64,000 nt of DNA. It comes from Silene noctiflora. Its lineage: Eukaryota > Streptophyta > Magnoliopsida > Caryophyllales > Caryophyllaceae. Numbering within the stretch: position 1 is the stretch's first letter; every line of letters begins with the position of its first letter. The stretch is taken from the NCBI GenBank assembly GCA_009801015.1, contig VHZZ01004510.1:1-64000 (forward strand), written 5' to 3'. This document shows, in pieces, positions 1 through 13,180 of this stretch. The notes beneath the pieces are model-generated. The model saw nothing but the letters and a program-made list of their open reading frames with translations, was not told where the DNA came from and did not search any database. A program made the position numbers and the translations under genes.

Positions 1-3000
1 GTCAATTCTGTTTTATGCGAGATCGTTGTCCATCTTAACTTAATAAGGCTCGTAACGGGATTAACAATGGGATTGCTTAAAAGATATAAAAAAAAACAGC
101 ACATTCTTTTACATTGGCAATGGGCGAGTGAAGCCAAAGACAGCGCCTTAACTCGATTGCTTCTTCCGCCACTTTTCGAATACAGGTGAGATAGCCGACA
201 AGTATGGTAGTTCCAATTTAAGTTGTTGAAACTGCCGCTTATGATGAAAAGAAAGGTATCACCCATATATAGTCATTCCACCTACTTTTTTTATTATAGG
301 CTTTCATAGGCTTTGCGTCTTCTCTTTGGTCTGTTGGCTCTCTTTTTCCTTCTCCAGCCTTGGATTGGTATGTGTCAGGGTAAGCAGCCATAGTTTCACC
401 CTAACTTATTTAGATATCTTTCTTAGACGGAAAGTGGGTATTCCCATGAAATGCCATAAAAAGAGCTATCAATCCTAGTTAATTTTCTCATGAGGTACCT
501 GAAAGCATAGACTGAGCCTCATCCGGACCCTAGGCTTGACCCCGAGAGTTCCCCTAAAATAAAAATGTAAAGATCATTGAACCCCTGATTCTTTAACTCT
601 GACTTAGAGCAAAACTTTCCTTCATTCCAATCCCTGCTATGCATTTAAGAAGGAAAACCATAAATGAGCTTTTACCCTACAATCGTATTCCCCCCCAACT
701 AATGTGTTCATGTAGGTTTAGAATTTTAAATTAAGGGTATCCCTTGTACGAGAGAAAGCTCAACGGTAGATATCAGACATATGGATTCTACTGCGCGGGT
801 CTTTACCGACAGTGATATCATTTCCATATATGGGCTTTTCATCAATTTTACGAGTTCGCCTAAAAGCAATAGCAATTAACACCGAATCCTAGGAATCTTA
901 CCAAAAAGAGCAGAGGCTTTCTTTACCTCAATTAGTAACTCCTATAAGGTGGGTCTGAAAGGAGGTTTAAAATCATTAGGGGTTCTAACAAAAATTTCTA
1001 CTCCCAAAATAAAGAGAAAGGTAAGAAGATCCACTGCCGCCAAATCTAAGGTGATGATAAGAGTTCGGTATGCTGCTAGACTCCCTTTTCTGGGGTGTGG
1101 GCTCATGCTCCGCTTTTCAGGCTAGCAACGCGGAAGAAGTTCTAAAGTCTCTGTAGCTTTTGATGATGACGAAGTTTTTTTCCGAAGCGGCTTCAGAAGC
1201 AGCTTTTCCTCGCCTTCATTCATATAATAAAAAAAGTTGGCGCCAACTTGGTCTATGAAGAAAGGAGATTATGGTTTATTGATCCCACCATGGACCCTTC
1301 TCATTGGAAATGGAAAGCCATATCCAATAGCTGGTCAAAATCCTTGCGAAAGAAAGGACTCAATCCTTTGAGACGTTAGTTTGCTCACTACGTAGATTTC
1401 CCCCGTTTTCATCCATAAGTCTAAATTGAGTTTGGGGAGTGCATTAGTTAAGAGAAGAATTTAACCGAGAATCGGTAAAGTGGCAAGCATCCCGCGTTTG
1501 CCTTCAGTCCTTCCATCGCTTTAGTTCCTACTTACCCATCTCTTTTGCTCCTTGCTCAGAGAAGAGCAGGAATGCGATTTCGCCCCTCCGTTATTAGCTA
1601 GCAAAAACTAATGACGGTATCATCTCTTACTACTTACCTTTTCTACTAGTTATTCCTCCCCCTAATGAGCGAGTATAATAAATGCTCTGAAAAACCTCGG
1701 GGTCTTTCAGATCCTATAGCTCCCTTTCTTTTGGCCCATTCATAAACAACTGGCTCCGCTTATGATTCCTATCTTTTTGTCTCGACTTAACCAATTACGA
1801 GAGATCAAAATGCATTGTGCAGAAAATGAAGAAAAAGAATTGATGACATTGCGCGTGAACTTTTTATGTGAACCCCGGAAAGGTGACTATTCCGTAAAAA
1901 AGAAGGCATGAAATTCTCTTTTTTATACACTTCCCTAATATAGCTCAGAAATGGCACTTCGTAATATAAGATAAAAGAAGCAAAAATCATTGAGCGAGTG
2001 TAGTCTTTTAGAATAATAGGGCGAGCCAGTAGTTGATGCACCTTTTTGCTTACTTAAAAAAAGTATTTGATAGTCATGCTGCAAAGGATTGTCAGTCTAA
2101 TCATATGCTTGAAAGGCCAATAAAAACCAATAAAAAAAGGACCCGGCTCCTAGTTCCGGGGGATGGATCGACACATCTATATCTACTATAGATATATTTT
2201 TCTCTCACAGGAACTTCAATTTCTATGGCTGTTCCAGAACAGGGTAAGACTTCTCCTCCAGAGCAGAAGTACCTTGTATTCTTATTCTGAATGTAGAATT
2301 CCGGGACAGGATTTCATTCGACGAATTTATTTAAGGAAGCCAAGCCTTTAAACCTAGTGTTATGTTTCTTCGATCCTAGATCCTGGAATCTTAAACCCAG
2401 AATTTCCATCTGATCTTCAGGAAAGAATGCATTAGAACCGATCCCGTCTTTGAACTCAAGAGTCCTTTTCGCGCCAGGGAATTACATATTGAGCAAACCT
2501 TTTTTCATGAAAAGAACTCGACTAAATAGCGCTTTTTACGCCTCTCCCTATTGGTTGAGCAGCTAGTTTCACCCCTTCTTCACATTCGCTCGAACTATAA
2601 ATAGCCTCGAACACAGAAGATAAAGAAAGCACCCTTGAAGGTCTTTAAATTACACCGAAAAGGTCAATGAGAATGTTTCACCCATGGAGGAGAATGACTT
2701 GCCCGCAATATAAGGCAATCTAGTCGAACCAGTCAGTCAGGAAAATCATCCCGACAGACGATAGATCCAGCCAACCTCTTCCCGGTGGCACGCCTATCTT
2801 GCTTGGCCAATGGCTGGGTGGGATGCGCATAAGGATTGGTCCTATGTTGAATGAAAAGCTACCGCGTCAGGTCGAACTCGAACTCGTTTTACCACCTTTT
2901 TCCATATGTTCTCCTATTCCCATGCGTAATGCTCGTTTTCAAATTTCAAAAGCTCAGAAAAAACGTAAGGCTAGCTGGCGGCTTCACACATGCGAGTCTC

Positions 3001-3118
3001 AGTGTTGTAATTTAATTCAAGCCGCATAAACTTACAAGCCAAAGGCGTGAGTTGACCTTGGGAAGTAGAGGGTAGGTGGTCCCCTAAAAGTAAGTTAAGC
3101 ATTTCCAGTATATCAGAA
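1..3118. other. Gene-free spacer
   Basis: I see no gene here. The sequence is mixed spacer of roughly 40% G+C with short pyrimidine tracts, and its open frames are all below 80 codons and overlap each other in several frames, as expected by chance. No tRNA cloverleaf, rRNA segment or known mitochondrial exon was recognised. The closest thing to a coding signal is a set of short serine- and arginine-rich frames around 2160-3030, which match nothing I know. Confidence 0.6.
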
Positions 3119-3370
3119 ATGGGACTCCTTTTTATCCCGTCTGTAAAAACTGCTTCTGACTCAGCTTCATCAAAAGCAGCATCTGCAATAGCTGGCCCAT
3201 CTGACCCCGATTCTTTGTATGAGACTGGTCCTTATTGGTATGCGACTGCTGCTTCGTTTCTTGCCTATGCCGCTACGCCCGTTGCTTGCGGTCTACCCTT
3301 AGGTTGGCACACAAAAGATCTTGCTGGCGACACAGCCACAGGTATCCGCTGTTTGCGCTGTATGAGCTGA
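3119..3370 (+). CDS. Unassigned ORF, 83 codons, Ala/Ser-rich
   Basis: The frame starts at an ATG and is rich in alanine and serine in its first half (residues about 10-25, ASDSASSKAASAIAG). A tyrosine/alanine stretch follows, and the end contains four cysteines. I recognise no domain or family. No upstream promoter or neighbouring gene supports expression, and another frame (3235-3450) is open over part of it. The bias comes from local GCT/GCA/TCA-rich DNA, which is common in this window and need not reflect selection on a protein. Most likely a chance frame. Confidence 0.06.
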   Translation: MGLLFIPSVKTASDSASSKAASAIAGPSDPDSLYETGPYWYATAASFLAYAATPVACGLPLGWHTKDLAGDTATGIRCLRCMS

Positions 3371-3530
3371 ACGACGTCATTTTAGCGTTAGAAAAGCCCT
3401 TGATGAGGACTTCGCGAGAAGGTCACGGCTTGTCTTTTAATTTAAGTTAAGGCCTGCCTTTGAAGGACTTCCTGCTTTAAGTAGCGCTCTCATGTTAGGA
3501 GTTAAATTGTTCATGGTCTTTTTTTTTTAA

Positions 3531-3791
3531 TGCGCACCTGTCTTCCCACCATCGTCAAAAGCCCCGCCTTCGGCGGGGTCTTCCCCTTGTAATACTGATG
3601 CTGATACTGGGCCTGAGACTGCAACTGGGTGTTCTCCCCGATCACCTTCATTTTATCAGGATCTATTCGAACTAGTGATTGTTATTCCCTCTTTTATAGA
3701 TATAAGATTAGGTCTTACGAAGATCCTCGCTGCTCGGTTCTTCGCGGACCCTTGGGAAAGACTGAAGATTCCAGTGTTTTACATCAGTTAA
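3531..3791 (+). other. Stop-to-stop open frame without ATG, 86 codons, containing a GC hairpin
   Basis: This frame is open from a TAA at 3528 to a TAA at 3789 but has no ATG. Its first 35 codons are rich in Pro, Ser, Ala and Thr, and its second part is hydrophobic and mixed (for example FELVIVIPSFIDIRLGL). The GC-rich hairpin at 3562-3578 lies inside it, and a second frame (3629-3916) is open over its 3' part. No family was recognised. It could be a remnant of a gene that lost its 5' end, but chance is the simpler reading. Confidence 0.1.
3562..3578. repeat. Perfect GC-rich stem-loop, 7-bp stem and 3-nt loop
   Basis: The arms CCCCGCC and GGCGGGG are perfectly complementary around the triloop TTC. 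All seven pairs are G-C, in DNA that is otherwise about 60% A+T. A run of six pyrimidines (TCTTCCCC) follows on the + strand. The shape resembles a bacterial intrinsic terminator or the 3' stem-loops that stabilise plant mitochondrial transcripts. The T tract is weak and no gene ends just upstream, so a role is unproven. Confidence 0.5.
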
Positions 3792-5080
3792 TACTCCTTG
3801 GTACTGTTTTTCTATCTTCAATTCTATCTTCACTTATAATCAGCTACAGCTGTCGTCGTTCTTGCCTAAACATAAGATTTGATATCTTTTTTTCTAATGC
3901 CAAAAGAACCGAGTAGAATCTAAGAGTTTTGGTTGGGCGAACCACCTCGCTCTTCTTTTGAACAATGCTACGAACAACTATAGGAAAATGCCTTTCTTTT
4001 TCTTTAACTCAATTTTCTACTGGCTCTACTAGATGGTACTGGGATTTCTACTACCGTGCCCATTTACTCATCAAGGTCATCATCCACAGATTTTTATACC
4101 TATATCTTGAGTATCTCGGCAACGAATGGTTTGATTTCCTTTTTTCTTCCGTGTAATAAACTACCTTTCCTACTTAATTCTTATTCTGATTTAATATGCG
4201 AGCCTCCTCCAGACGACATTATTTAAGTTATAAACTGAGATTATTCAATTAGCTAAAGGTAGGTAGAAACAAAATATCATATCTTACGCAATTCATTTTA
4301 AAACGCGCTATTTTACATTCTGTTGAAAAGAGAGTCACTTTTTAGAAATATCAAATGCCCTTCTTTGAGTTCCTTTACGACGTCAAACCGTGGTACAGTA
4401 GCTCTGCTCTGCTTCAAACTGCAGACAGGCAACGACATGCCATGAGGTTGTTTCGTTAACTGCTGGCTGGGTGATTGGGCACTTAAGCATAGGCGGCTCC
4501 CGTTTTATGGGTAGGTGGGCTAAGAATCATTCTTTGAACTTGGGCCCTTCCCTTAATGAAGACGTTAGGCTAGTCTTTCTACCTCTGTCTGCTGAGTACT
4601 TACTCTAAGAGCCAGAGCCACCCACACGCGAGGATTTCCTAATTAGGGAATGAGGATCCTCTGGTTTATAAATCTAAAATCATATCAATCCAGTCTAAAT
4701 TCGGGCCAAATCCTCGCTTTCTTCTCAGCGGGGCACTCTCAAAACCTCAAAACAAAGAAAAGCCTAGCTCACCCATGCGTAAGTTTTGCCCAACCGGCTT
4801 TCTTTCTCTTAGTAATAGCGCGCTAATTCCATTTCTCGCGTGACGCTCTTATTAGCTACCAAAGCTACCGAGTAAACCGCGTAAGTAGAGCAAAAGGGCT
4901 GGTTCCCGATCGGAGAGACAAGTCAACTCCTCCCTTATTTTAGGAACCCTTTTCTTAACAACATAGTAGTTACACTAACAGCCGGCGCGTTGCAAGGGCT
5001 TGTTACACACATTTTACTTGCTTCCACAGCTTGTCTCATTTAGGGGATTCTTTGTGTCTTAATGCGTATTTGTTTAATAA
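3792..5080. other. Gene-free spacer
   Basis: I see nothing that can be named. Short open frames at 3629-3916 and 3965-4156 are unassigned and of a length expected by chance. Confidence 0.6.
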
Positions 5081-5326
5081 ATGCCCTCGTATAAGAAGAT
5101 TTTTACAGATTCAAGATTCGTTAAAGTAAATAAAAAAGAAAGAAATTACTATCTATTTAAAAGGGTGTGTTATCGTACTGAGTATTATGGTGCAAAAGGC
5201 GCTAAGGTTTTCTATTCATGTCATGGAGGAGCTATGACGGAAAGATTCAAACATTCACCAAAACAAGAAAGCCTTTTCACTTTCACATTGTGGGTTCTCG
5301 AGGGGGTAGTAGCTTATTCATTTTAA
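5081..5326 (+). CDS. Unassigned ORF, 81 codons, basic
   Basis: The frame starts at ATG and encodes a strongly basic and aromatic peptide. Lys, Arg and Tyr dominate residues 4-45, with segments such as KKERNYYLFKRVCYR. A short hydrophobic end (TLWVLEGVVAYSF) follows. The composition is more protein-like than that of most frames nearby, yet I recognise no family and there is no repeat or neighbouring gene to give context. It could be a fragment of a lost ribosomal-type or intron-type protein, but no motif supports either. Confidence 0.08.
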   Translation: MPSYKKIFTDSRFVKVNKKERNYYLFKRVCYRTEYYGAKGAKVFYSCHGGAMTERFKHSPKQESLFTFTLWVLEGVVAYSF

Positions 5327-8300
5327 CAAACGACAGCGACTGTGTACCTGTAAATATTTGAGCAAGCAGCAAATGTTCTTAGCCGAAGTCCAGTCCGGAG
5401 TAAGATACTTCCTATAATGAGATCTAGCATCTGCTTTTTCAGTAGTAATCGACTTATGCAGTAAAGAAGAAACCTATTCTATCGAGTCGTATCCGTTCAA
5501 AGATGCGTGTTTGCTTCCTGACATATAAAAATGTGGAAAAGGACACTATAAGCAATTCCTGTGAACTATAATTGGTCTTCAAGGTTTGCTTTACTCGGGG
5601 CATGTTTTCCAGTCCTTCTTACCAACCTATCTGTCCTCGAGCAGCGGGAGCACTTCACTTGATTGGGATATTCCTTTCTTAAAAGGATCCATAACGTAAA
5701 GGGGACATCCTTCGTTCTATGAAAAGAGACCTTCCGCGCCGAAACTTTGTTCAATACCCGTTAGTACTTTTTTCTCTAGTGAATTACTCAAAAAAAAAAA
5801 AAAAAAGTAATTCGCCCAAGCAACCGACGCCAATGCTATGTTTCAATCATAGAGATTTAGTTCATGCGGTACTTTCTCGACTAACGGAAGAAGGAGAATG
5901 TGCTCCTTTTTAAGATTGATGAAACGTGTACATCAACTGATTATCTTTTCTGAAAGCAGGAGAAGATAATCGTACCGCATAGGAATTTATCATCTTTTTA
6001 CTATGTTTAATCCTATATTTTTAATAAAACTTTAAGACGTATGCGGCATAAGTATACACGCAGCAAGTGTGTTAGCGGGGTGAACAAGGGATCGAAGTAG
6101 AAGGAAATTCGCTTTAAGCTTTTGGGTATACCGGCCGCCCAAAGATAAATTGGAATATTAGCCTCTTATTAAAACCGAGTCCGAGCATCTGATTTTATTT
6201 CCCAACCTAAGAGGAACAGCAGCCTAGCATGAATATGAGCATTCCAGTCCTTTCGGAGTTAATTAGGTACATATTAAACCCCCTGGATTTCGCCGAAAAA
6301 AGTTTATTTAGCCACGTTGAAAACAAGGCTTTTCGCTAAGAGATTCTCTCGTAAATTTTGGAATGAAATGTCAAATAAGGGTGTTAAAAAGGGGTAAAGT
6401 GGAGTAAAGCGTGGGTTTACCTACTCTCAGGCGAGGTCGCCCTATAGCTTATGAATTTCGAAGTAAGGTTTCAGAAACGATCTGGTAGTATAGCTCTTTT
6501 TATTTAAAGGGGTGAGACCTCTTCTAACTATTGGCTTTAAACATATATAAGAAAGCATACTCTTCTGATTGAGCAAGTAAAGAAAAGGTAGGCAAAAAGC
6601 TTTTTTTCTTAAAATGAGGTACCAAATATGTGATAAGGTATGCTTCTTAAATCCGAGAAACAACTCTTGTATTGGCCGTAAGTAAGAGAATTCGATCTTA
6701 GGCTTATTCCCCCATTTATCCTTAGAAGAAGGGAGAAAAGAGTGCCAGTGTAGAAGTGAAAAAATCTAGTAAAAGTCTTATTATCGGCGACCCTACCCTT
6801 GAAATGCATATAGTATAATAAAAAAGGTATCGATCGACAGTGCTTAGCGAGCATGCTTGCCCAACTGTGTGGGATCAAGGAAGCAAATCTTATCCTTCTT
6901 ATTTTCCATTTTTTCTCATATACCTCTGGATCGGGAGATCCGTGTTCGTCCTATTCGGCGCAAGGCTCGTTCAACAACCAACTTGCCTCCTTCTTCCTAG
7001 TGATCGATGTCGATAACAACCTACGAATTTCGGGTAGGATTGATTGACTGAAAGTGAACACTGAATTTGGCCGATTTTGTGCTAAAACAGGAACAGCAAC
7101 TAGACTCACTGTGTGGATATCAAGTAAGGGAAGGAAGCTTACTGTGGGCTCTCTCTAACTACACCCTTTTTTATCCCCCCTTATGCCAAAATAAACCTTT
7201 CTTTTTTTAGCATGTGTGATTGGCTTTCTTCATACGCAGCTCGTGTATTGACAGCAAAGATTCACTTTGTCTTGTGAAACTGAGTGAATTGCTATAATGT
7301 AGGTGCATCTCATTAGATGCCATTTTTTTCCAATCCCGTCTTCGACCCTTGCTCAGATAAGAACAGCGGCTTTTTACGCTTGAAAATGAATGCGCGAATG
7401 AACTTCAAATTTCAAGTAGGGTTCACTGCAAATTTTCTCTTTTCTCGTGATTGATTAAAACGAATCTTTTCCAAGCAAAAAACCAACCTTCTTCTCTAAA
7501 CCTTGGAAACAAGCCTAACATGTCGTCGTTAACAAAGACCATCTCGCTACGTTAACAGCTGACTCGCTACCTAGACTACATATTTTACCTGTATTTTGGC
7601 AGTGTCTTACAAAAAAATAAGCTTTATCCCTAATCATCTATACTATATTAAAGTAAGACCTAAAAGCTCTAACTTGGGCTTTTCCTGCTAAAGAGGTCGA
7701 TCGTTTCAACCCCAACCAGCCCATTTCTTACGTTCGGCCTTTAAATCTAATCAAAAAAAGGGTCCGGTACCATGTCTTTCAATCCCGGCCTTTATCCTCC
7801 CCTGTTGGTTGATTTTATTTGGTATCCTCGAAACTAGGCCCCTTTTTAGAGTCTTTCACGCGTTAGCTTGGCCCATTACCAAACAGTCTTGCTTTCTCGG
7901 ACAACAAAGAGAGAAGGTCAAAGTTGTCAACAAGGTATCGTACTCATTTACCTCTTAATTTAACTTTAAAATTAGAAAAGGATTCGGGGAATCATGTCGA
8001 ATCGAATCCATAAGAATGATTTTAGCATATAATAACAGAGCGTGAGGAAGCCTAATATACATTATATTATGTAGTATGGTGAATTGGAAACAAGATCCGT
8101 ATGATCCCATCGAGGAAAAGAAAAGTGTTCGTGAAAGCGTTTGCAAAAAAGAAAAGTCTTATATTATAGGAGAAGGAGCTAGGAAGTTTACTAGCTAGGC
8201 AGGAGAGGAAGAGTCCTACTTATGAATTTGAATTCCATTCTCAATTTCGGAGCTTAAACTTGGTCAAGCGCTTTTGACCAAACAAACGAGGGAAAACAGC

Positions 8301-8997
8301 CCTTATCTAAGTAGATATAAGTAGTCTAATCTTTCTTTACAAAATATTCTATTACTATGAGGGGGTTTTTCACAGCTTCTACCGGAGGAGCATCCCCGAT
8401 TGCACCTGCGCCATCCGCTAGCATAAGGAATTTCATTTGAGTGCTCTTTCCCCCCAATTCATGAACCGAGCCAGTTGTTAAGATAAGAAAAGTGCACATT
8501 TGAAGTATAAAAAGTCTTTATGAAGAGATATGCAGAGAAGGGGTCATGTCATCAGGCGCATGATCTAAAACCTGTATTTCATGCTCAAAAGCATATATAC
8601 AGGTTGAGTAAAAGAATTTCTTTGAAAAGCGGTGGGAAATCCGAGCACACCCCCTTGGCGGCAGAATTGAGGTTCTGATTAGTTCTACCGTCAGAGAGCA
8701 TACTAATGGGCAAGCAAGTAATGAACCGGGATTTGGAAGACAAAGACAAGGATAAAATTTCATCCCAAATTGGAGACCGAAGTTGGCGCGTCATTTGTGT
8801 CATTGTGTAAAAGCTCAACCACGAAACTTGTGGGACCGCTCGGGCAGCTAGCCTCACAGCGGCCATTTCAATACAAAAACCAAATCCAAAAAGAAATTTA
8901 GAACAAGGAAAGTGCCAGCAAAGAAAATCACAGGAAAGCAATGAATGAGCTCTTGTCGTCGCGAAATAAAGCCATTAAAAGCTTAAACGAAGCAAAT
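5327..8997. other. Gene-free spacer with an A17 tract
   Basis: No gene was recognised. The main oddity is an uninterrupted run of 17 adenines at 5790-5806. Open frames here (5566-5913, 6442-6878, 7955-8146, 8518-8941) overlap one another on one or both strands, which is typical of random open frames. The longest (8585-8941, minus, 118 codons) begins with TTG, not ATG. Confidence 0.6.
5790..5806 (+). repeat. Homopolymer of 17 A
   Basis: This is a continuous run of adenines, the longest homopolymer I noticed in the window. It could be a small insertion or slippage product. Its exact length is uncertain in any read-based assembly. Confidence 0.8.
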
Positions 8998-9016
8998 GAC
9001 AATACGATACCGAAGG
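8998..9016 (+). repeat. 19-bp repeat, inverted relative to 10341-10359
   Basis: The word GACAATACGATACCGAAGG here is the exact reverse complement of 10341-10359. A diverged copy in the same orientation as this one lies near 26645-26662. Repeats of this size are common in plant mitochondrial spacers and arise through microhomology-mediated repair. Confidence 0.8.
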
Positions 9017-10340
9017 CAAAGAGGGGGGTTCTCGAGTTAGCAGACTTTGGAATTTAAGGAAAAATTTTGAGAAATTAGAAAAAAGGATAGAAAGAGCAAG
9101 GCTACGCAGAACCCTTGGAATAAAGGTTGCAAGTACTGTTTTTAATTGCACCCTAAGCCTGGTTTGAGTCCCTTCCTTTTATATTATATTCTATCAAGCC
9201 AATCAAGAAAATCATTTTTTTTTTTACTTTTCCCAGTTGAGGTACAAAACGCCCCTTTAATTATAAGCTGGAGGGAGAGCATTGAGCTACTCTTTGTTAT
9301 GGAAAGAAAGCAAGAAGTCAATCCTTCTTTTGGGTTGCCGTTGGGTTCTACCCTTTATATATTATATGTATGTCAAGGTCATCCGGGGAAATGAAACAAG
9401 ATCCCCCCGAAATCCCTCTTTTTTATACGTGCGTGCTGCGCATTCAGAAAGAGAAAGGTTGGCAAAATTAGGTCATTCTTAGGGCTAGTAAATTTGATTT
9501 CACAACTATTTTTTAGCATGAGGTATAAAGTCCCTTTGCTAAGATTTCAGGAGCTACTCATCCTTTTCGCTATGCCTCACTTGCTGGTTAGGTCAACTAT
9601 CTTCGTTCCTGACGACGGTACGTCGAAACGTCCTCGGGACTTCTCCTATTTAATTTATGTTAAGGTAAGGGAAGCTTTATTTACTCGTTCATTTCGTTCG
9701 CTCTTCGACCACCGATCGCCTACCCATTGCTTTGTCTTTCTTTGATTTATAATTAGGTTTTGATAAATTAAAATTGAGAGGGAAAGAAAGCATTTCTAGT
9801 TATTTCATTTCGAGATGACTTTCTGAAATAAGAGTGTACGGCGCGGCGATCCTATCCTCTGTCAGTTCAAATGGCTGAGGCTGCAGCAGAAGGAAGACTT
9901 TTGTCAAATCAAAGATCTGAAAGAACTTAACCAGGGGCATACTTTGATTCTGATTTTCCAATTTAAGTCAGTTTGGAAAGTACTCATAAATAAGTGAAAT
10001 CTTCCAGAGATTCTTGAGTTCCTGTTCTTGAGGCGAGGAGGGAATACCTTTGAGACAAAAGAAGATGCCTTTTTTAGCTTTGCTTTCAGATCCTTTCTTT
10101 ACGGGAAGAGATCATTCTTTCTTTTTGACTTTTTCGCTCAAGCTGACTTAATCTAATCCGCCGTGTGCCCCTCGCGGGCGGCTGATCCCTTCTGGATCTT
10201 ACCCTTCTAGCGGTTATTCAAAATGTGACAGTTCTGATTGGCGATACAGCTGTTGGTCATCAAGTAGTTTAGAAAATTACAATATTCCGAGAAATCAAAA
10301 CAGTTAAGGATGATTTTGATTGACTTTCTTATTTTACTGA
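9017..10340. other. Gene-free spacer between two inverted 19-bp repeats
   Basis: About 1.3 kb lies between the inverted copies. It contains AT-rich words near 9176-9195 and 9353-9370 and short overlapping frames (9146-9394, 9282-9482, 9494-9745), none recognisable. Confidence 0.6.
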
Positions 10341-10359
10341 CCTTCGGTATCGTATTGTC
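10341..10359 (-). repeat. 19-bp repeat, inverted partner of 8998-9016
   Basis: Exact reverse complement of 8998-9016. The match ends sharply at both sides, so it is a short isolated repeat and not the edge of a longer duplication. Confidence 0.8.
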
Positions 10360-10517
10360 GGTAGCTAAAGCCAAGGGAAGAGGCAGCCGAATACATACGT
10401 GTAGTTTGCAGCAGGTGCTGCCCCTTAACTTATGCTGCGCTATGCTTGATAATTAAAAGAATGCAGCCGCCTGAAGTTCTTGGGTTAATATCAATGGAAT
10501 CGTAACTCAAAAAATAC

Positions 10518-10537
10518 TTATATATTATTATATATAA
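10518..10537. repeat. AT palindrome, 8-bp arms and 4-nt loop
   Basis: The arms TTATATAT and ATATATAA flank the loop TATT. It belongs to a set of similar pure-AT words scattered through the window. Confidence 0.7.
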
Positions 10538-13180
10538 AGACTCACTCCTGACGACATCCTATATTATAATAGGTTCATTCGTCCAATGAGGAGAGCTATG
10601 AGCGATCCTGCTATCTGCTCGCCATTCTGATCACAGTCTACTTCATTTGTATATTCTATTTGTTTCATATCATACGTTAACTTGATATTGTAAGGGCGGG
10701 ATGGAGCACACCAAACATCAGCTCATACCATAATAGAACTTTCGTCCGTCTTATCCTTTTAAATCAATACAATATGGGTGCTTTTTTCGGGATCCCCGTT
10801 TTTGTTGGCAATTCTGACTCATACAGGCTTCTTCCTTTTAACTGAAGAACATGGTATTGGGTCGAATTCATCACGTAGGAACCGGTGACTCGCCAAGAGG
10901 ATACTTCGTTCAGTCTGGGAAAGGGAAAGCTACTACCATGCTTTTAAGTCGGAAAACTTTCTCAAGAAGGCTGGGCACCTCTTTTAAAATATAATATAAA
11001 GGCAAGGGCGCCTACATTCACTCACTAGCCTCGTATTGAAGAAGTCATCATCTTTCGTTCTTAAAACAAAAGAAGGTCCCACTCTCGAATTCTGAAATTA
11101 AAGCAATTTCTTCTTAATTAACTAGGAATTCTCTTCTTTGAAATTCAATCTTTTCTCATCTCGGATCTATGGACCCCTAGATATATGCATCTGGTCCACT
11201 TACCAAATGAAAGGGGAGGTCCCATCTTTCCTAAGTAAAGAGAATCATTCTCATCACACTACCATTTTTATTAGTCCAGTTTGCTTTTTCGGGGCACGTA
11301 TTGACTGCATTGGTGGCTGGAGTTCGACCGTCGTGAAAGAGCTTTCTTTTAACCAAAGTAAAGTGTCGCAATCTTAATTCCGAGAAGAATGCAATTTCAC
11401 AATCGGGCATATTGAATTGAAAAGCCGGTGGGGCGAACCCCCCCTTTTTCGGCCTTTAACTGAAACTTCAACTTCTAAGTCTTCCTGAAATTAAGTTCAC
11501 GTGCTAAATATCTTGAGCAGGAATTGAGTCTAAGCTGGGTTCAAAAGTATGGATCTGAGACCGGGCTAAGTGCTACTAAACTACGGCTGTCTGTGTCAAT
11601 TTGCTTTTCTTTTCCCCACTAGAAGACTCCTGCTTCTTTTTCGAATTGCCTAATTGATCTATCTATATTATATATAAGACATTGGCATGGTTGGCCATCA
11701 AAGATCAATAGCGGACCCTCCCACTTTTCTTACTTATTCTCTTGCTTGCTCGACCGCAGCTATCGTGCTTACACTACTTTACTTTAGCTTTTGTCCACCT
11801 TTAACTTTATGCAAGGAGCTTACATAGTCTGAGTGAGCGATCAGAATAGCAAGTTCAATACCTCTTTTGCAACCAACTTTTGTAACCGAAACGGGAGCTC
11901 GTCTATAGTATTCCGCTTTTCTTATCTTTCTTATCATTAGCAAAGAAGTCAATTTCATTTGGGGTGAAAGGTATGGAAGCTAGTTCTCCAGGGGCATTAC
12001 TTTGATCAGTTAAATAACAGGTTCACAAGATTTCAATTACAAAAGCAGAATTCGAAATCACTACTAAGGGCTATGGTAATGACAATTGGTTGGGCAATAT
12101 AAGGCATTTCGCGCGGAAAACCCCTATCACGGGTGGGCTATCCTTTCTTAATTAAGAAAAATTCCCAGTTCTAAAATATTCTTAGCATATAATAAGCTGA
12201 TGGTCATCTTGAATTCAGACTTGGGCTTGAGAGAGATAATTTTCATAATTAAAGCGTCTGCTTCCACTCGTCAAGTCAATTAAGATCTCTTTCCTTTACA
12301 GATTGAGATGAGAAATTAAAGAAAGAAAGAAAGGAATGACAATCCCTTGCATATGAGCTCACTTTCGAAAATGCAATTCCAAAAGAGGGATAGGAGCGTA
12401 AATGAAACTCTACCTCTTATTCTAAATAAAATTTCTGACAATTTTGCAATCGACGCAACAACTCCACGGGCTTGGTAGAGAGTCAAGGGACGAGGTGAAA
12501 TGGCGGAAGGAGCATGAGGGTGGGAATGCAAAGAAGAAGCAGCGGGAGAAGGAGAATCCCTATATCAAGAAGAGGCTCTTTCGGCCGAAGCCAATGCCAA
12601 TGCTGTTGTTGAAAAAGAAGCTATTCTTGCTCTTTCCCTCCATGTAAAATCTTTTCTTTGATCCTAGTCACTTCGACAGAAGGAGTTTAATTGGGCAAGA
12701 AAGCACATTTCTATCTGACTTATACCTGAGAATTTAATCAGATATATTGATCGATTGGAAGCACTGATTTTCATTTTCTTTGAGAGTAGCGCCGTCGTCC
12801 TTTCCACGTCCGTAAGTAGTATAATAGGGAAGTAGTCTTCTTAAAAGCATTTGATATGCTAGGTCCTTGTCCTGCGGTAAGGAGGAATAGGAGGCCCTTC
12901 GTTTTAAGTGAAGAGTAGAGTAATGGCTGCACTACGAAAAAGAATTTCAATTCATGATTGGGCAATTAAAAGAAAAAATACAAGTCGAAATTTCAATTGA
13001 ATAGCTAGCCTTTTTTTAAATTTGAAGTTTACCAACGTGTGATCTTGAACTCTTTACTTACGAACTGAACCTTTCTTACTATAATATATCTTCTTCATTT
13101 TTAAGGGATGCTAAGTCAGAGGCTTTCTTCCAAGACTTAGCATCTCGCTTAGCAAATGCATTAACTCAGTCTTCCTCTGT

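Noticed and set aside
8585-8941. 118-codon minus-strand frame
   Set aside because: It starts at TTG, overlaps another minus frame and shows no known motif.
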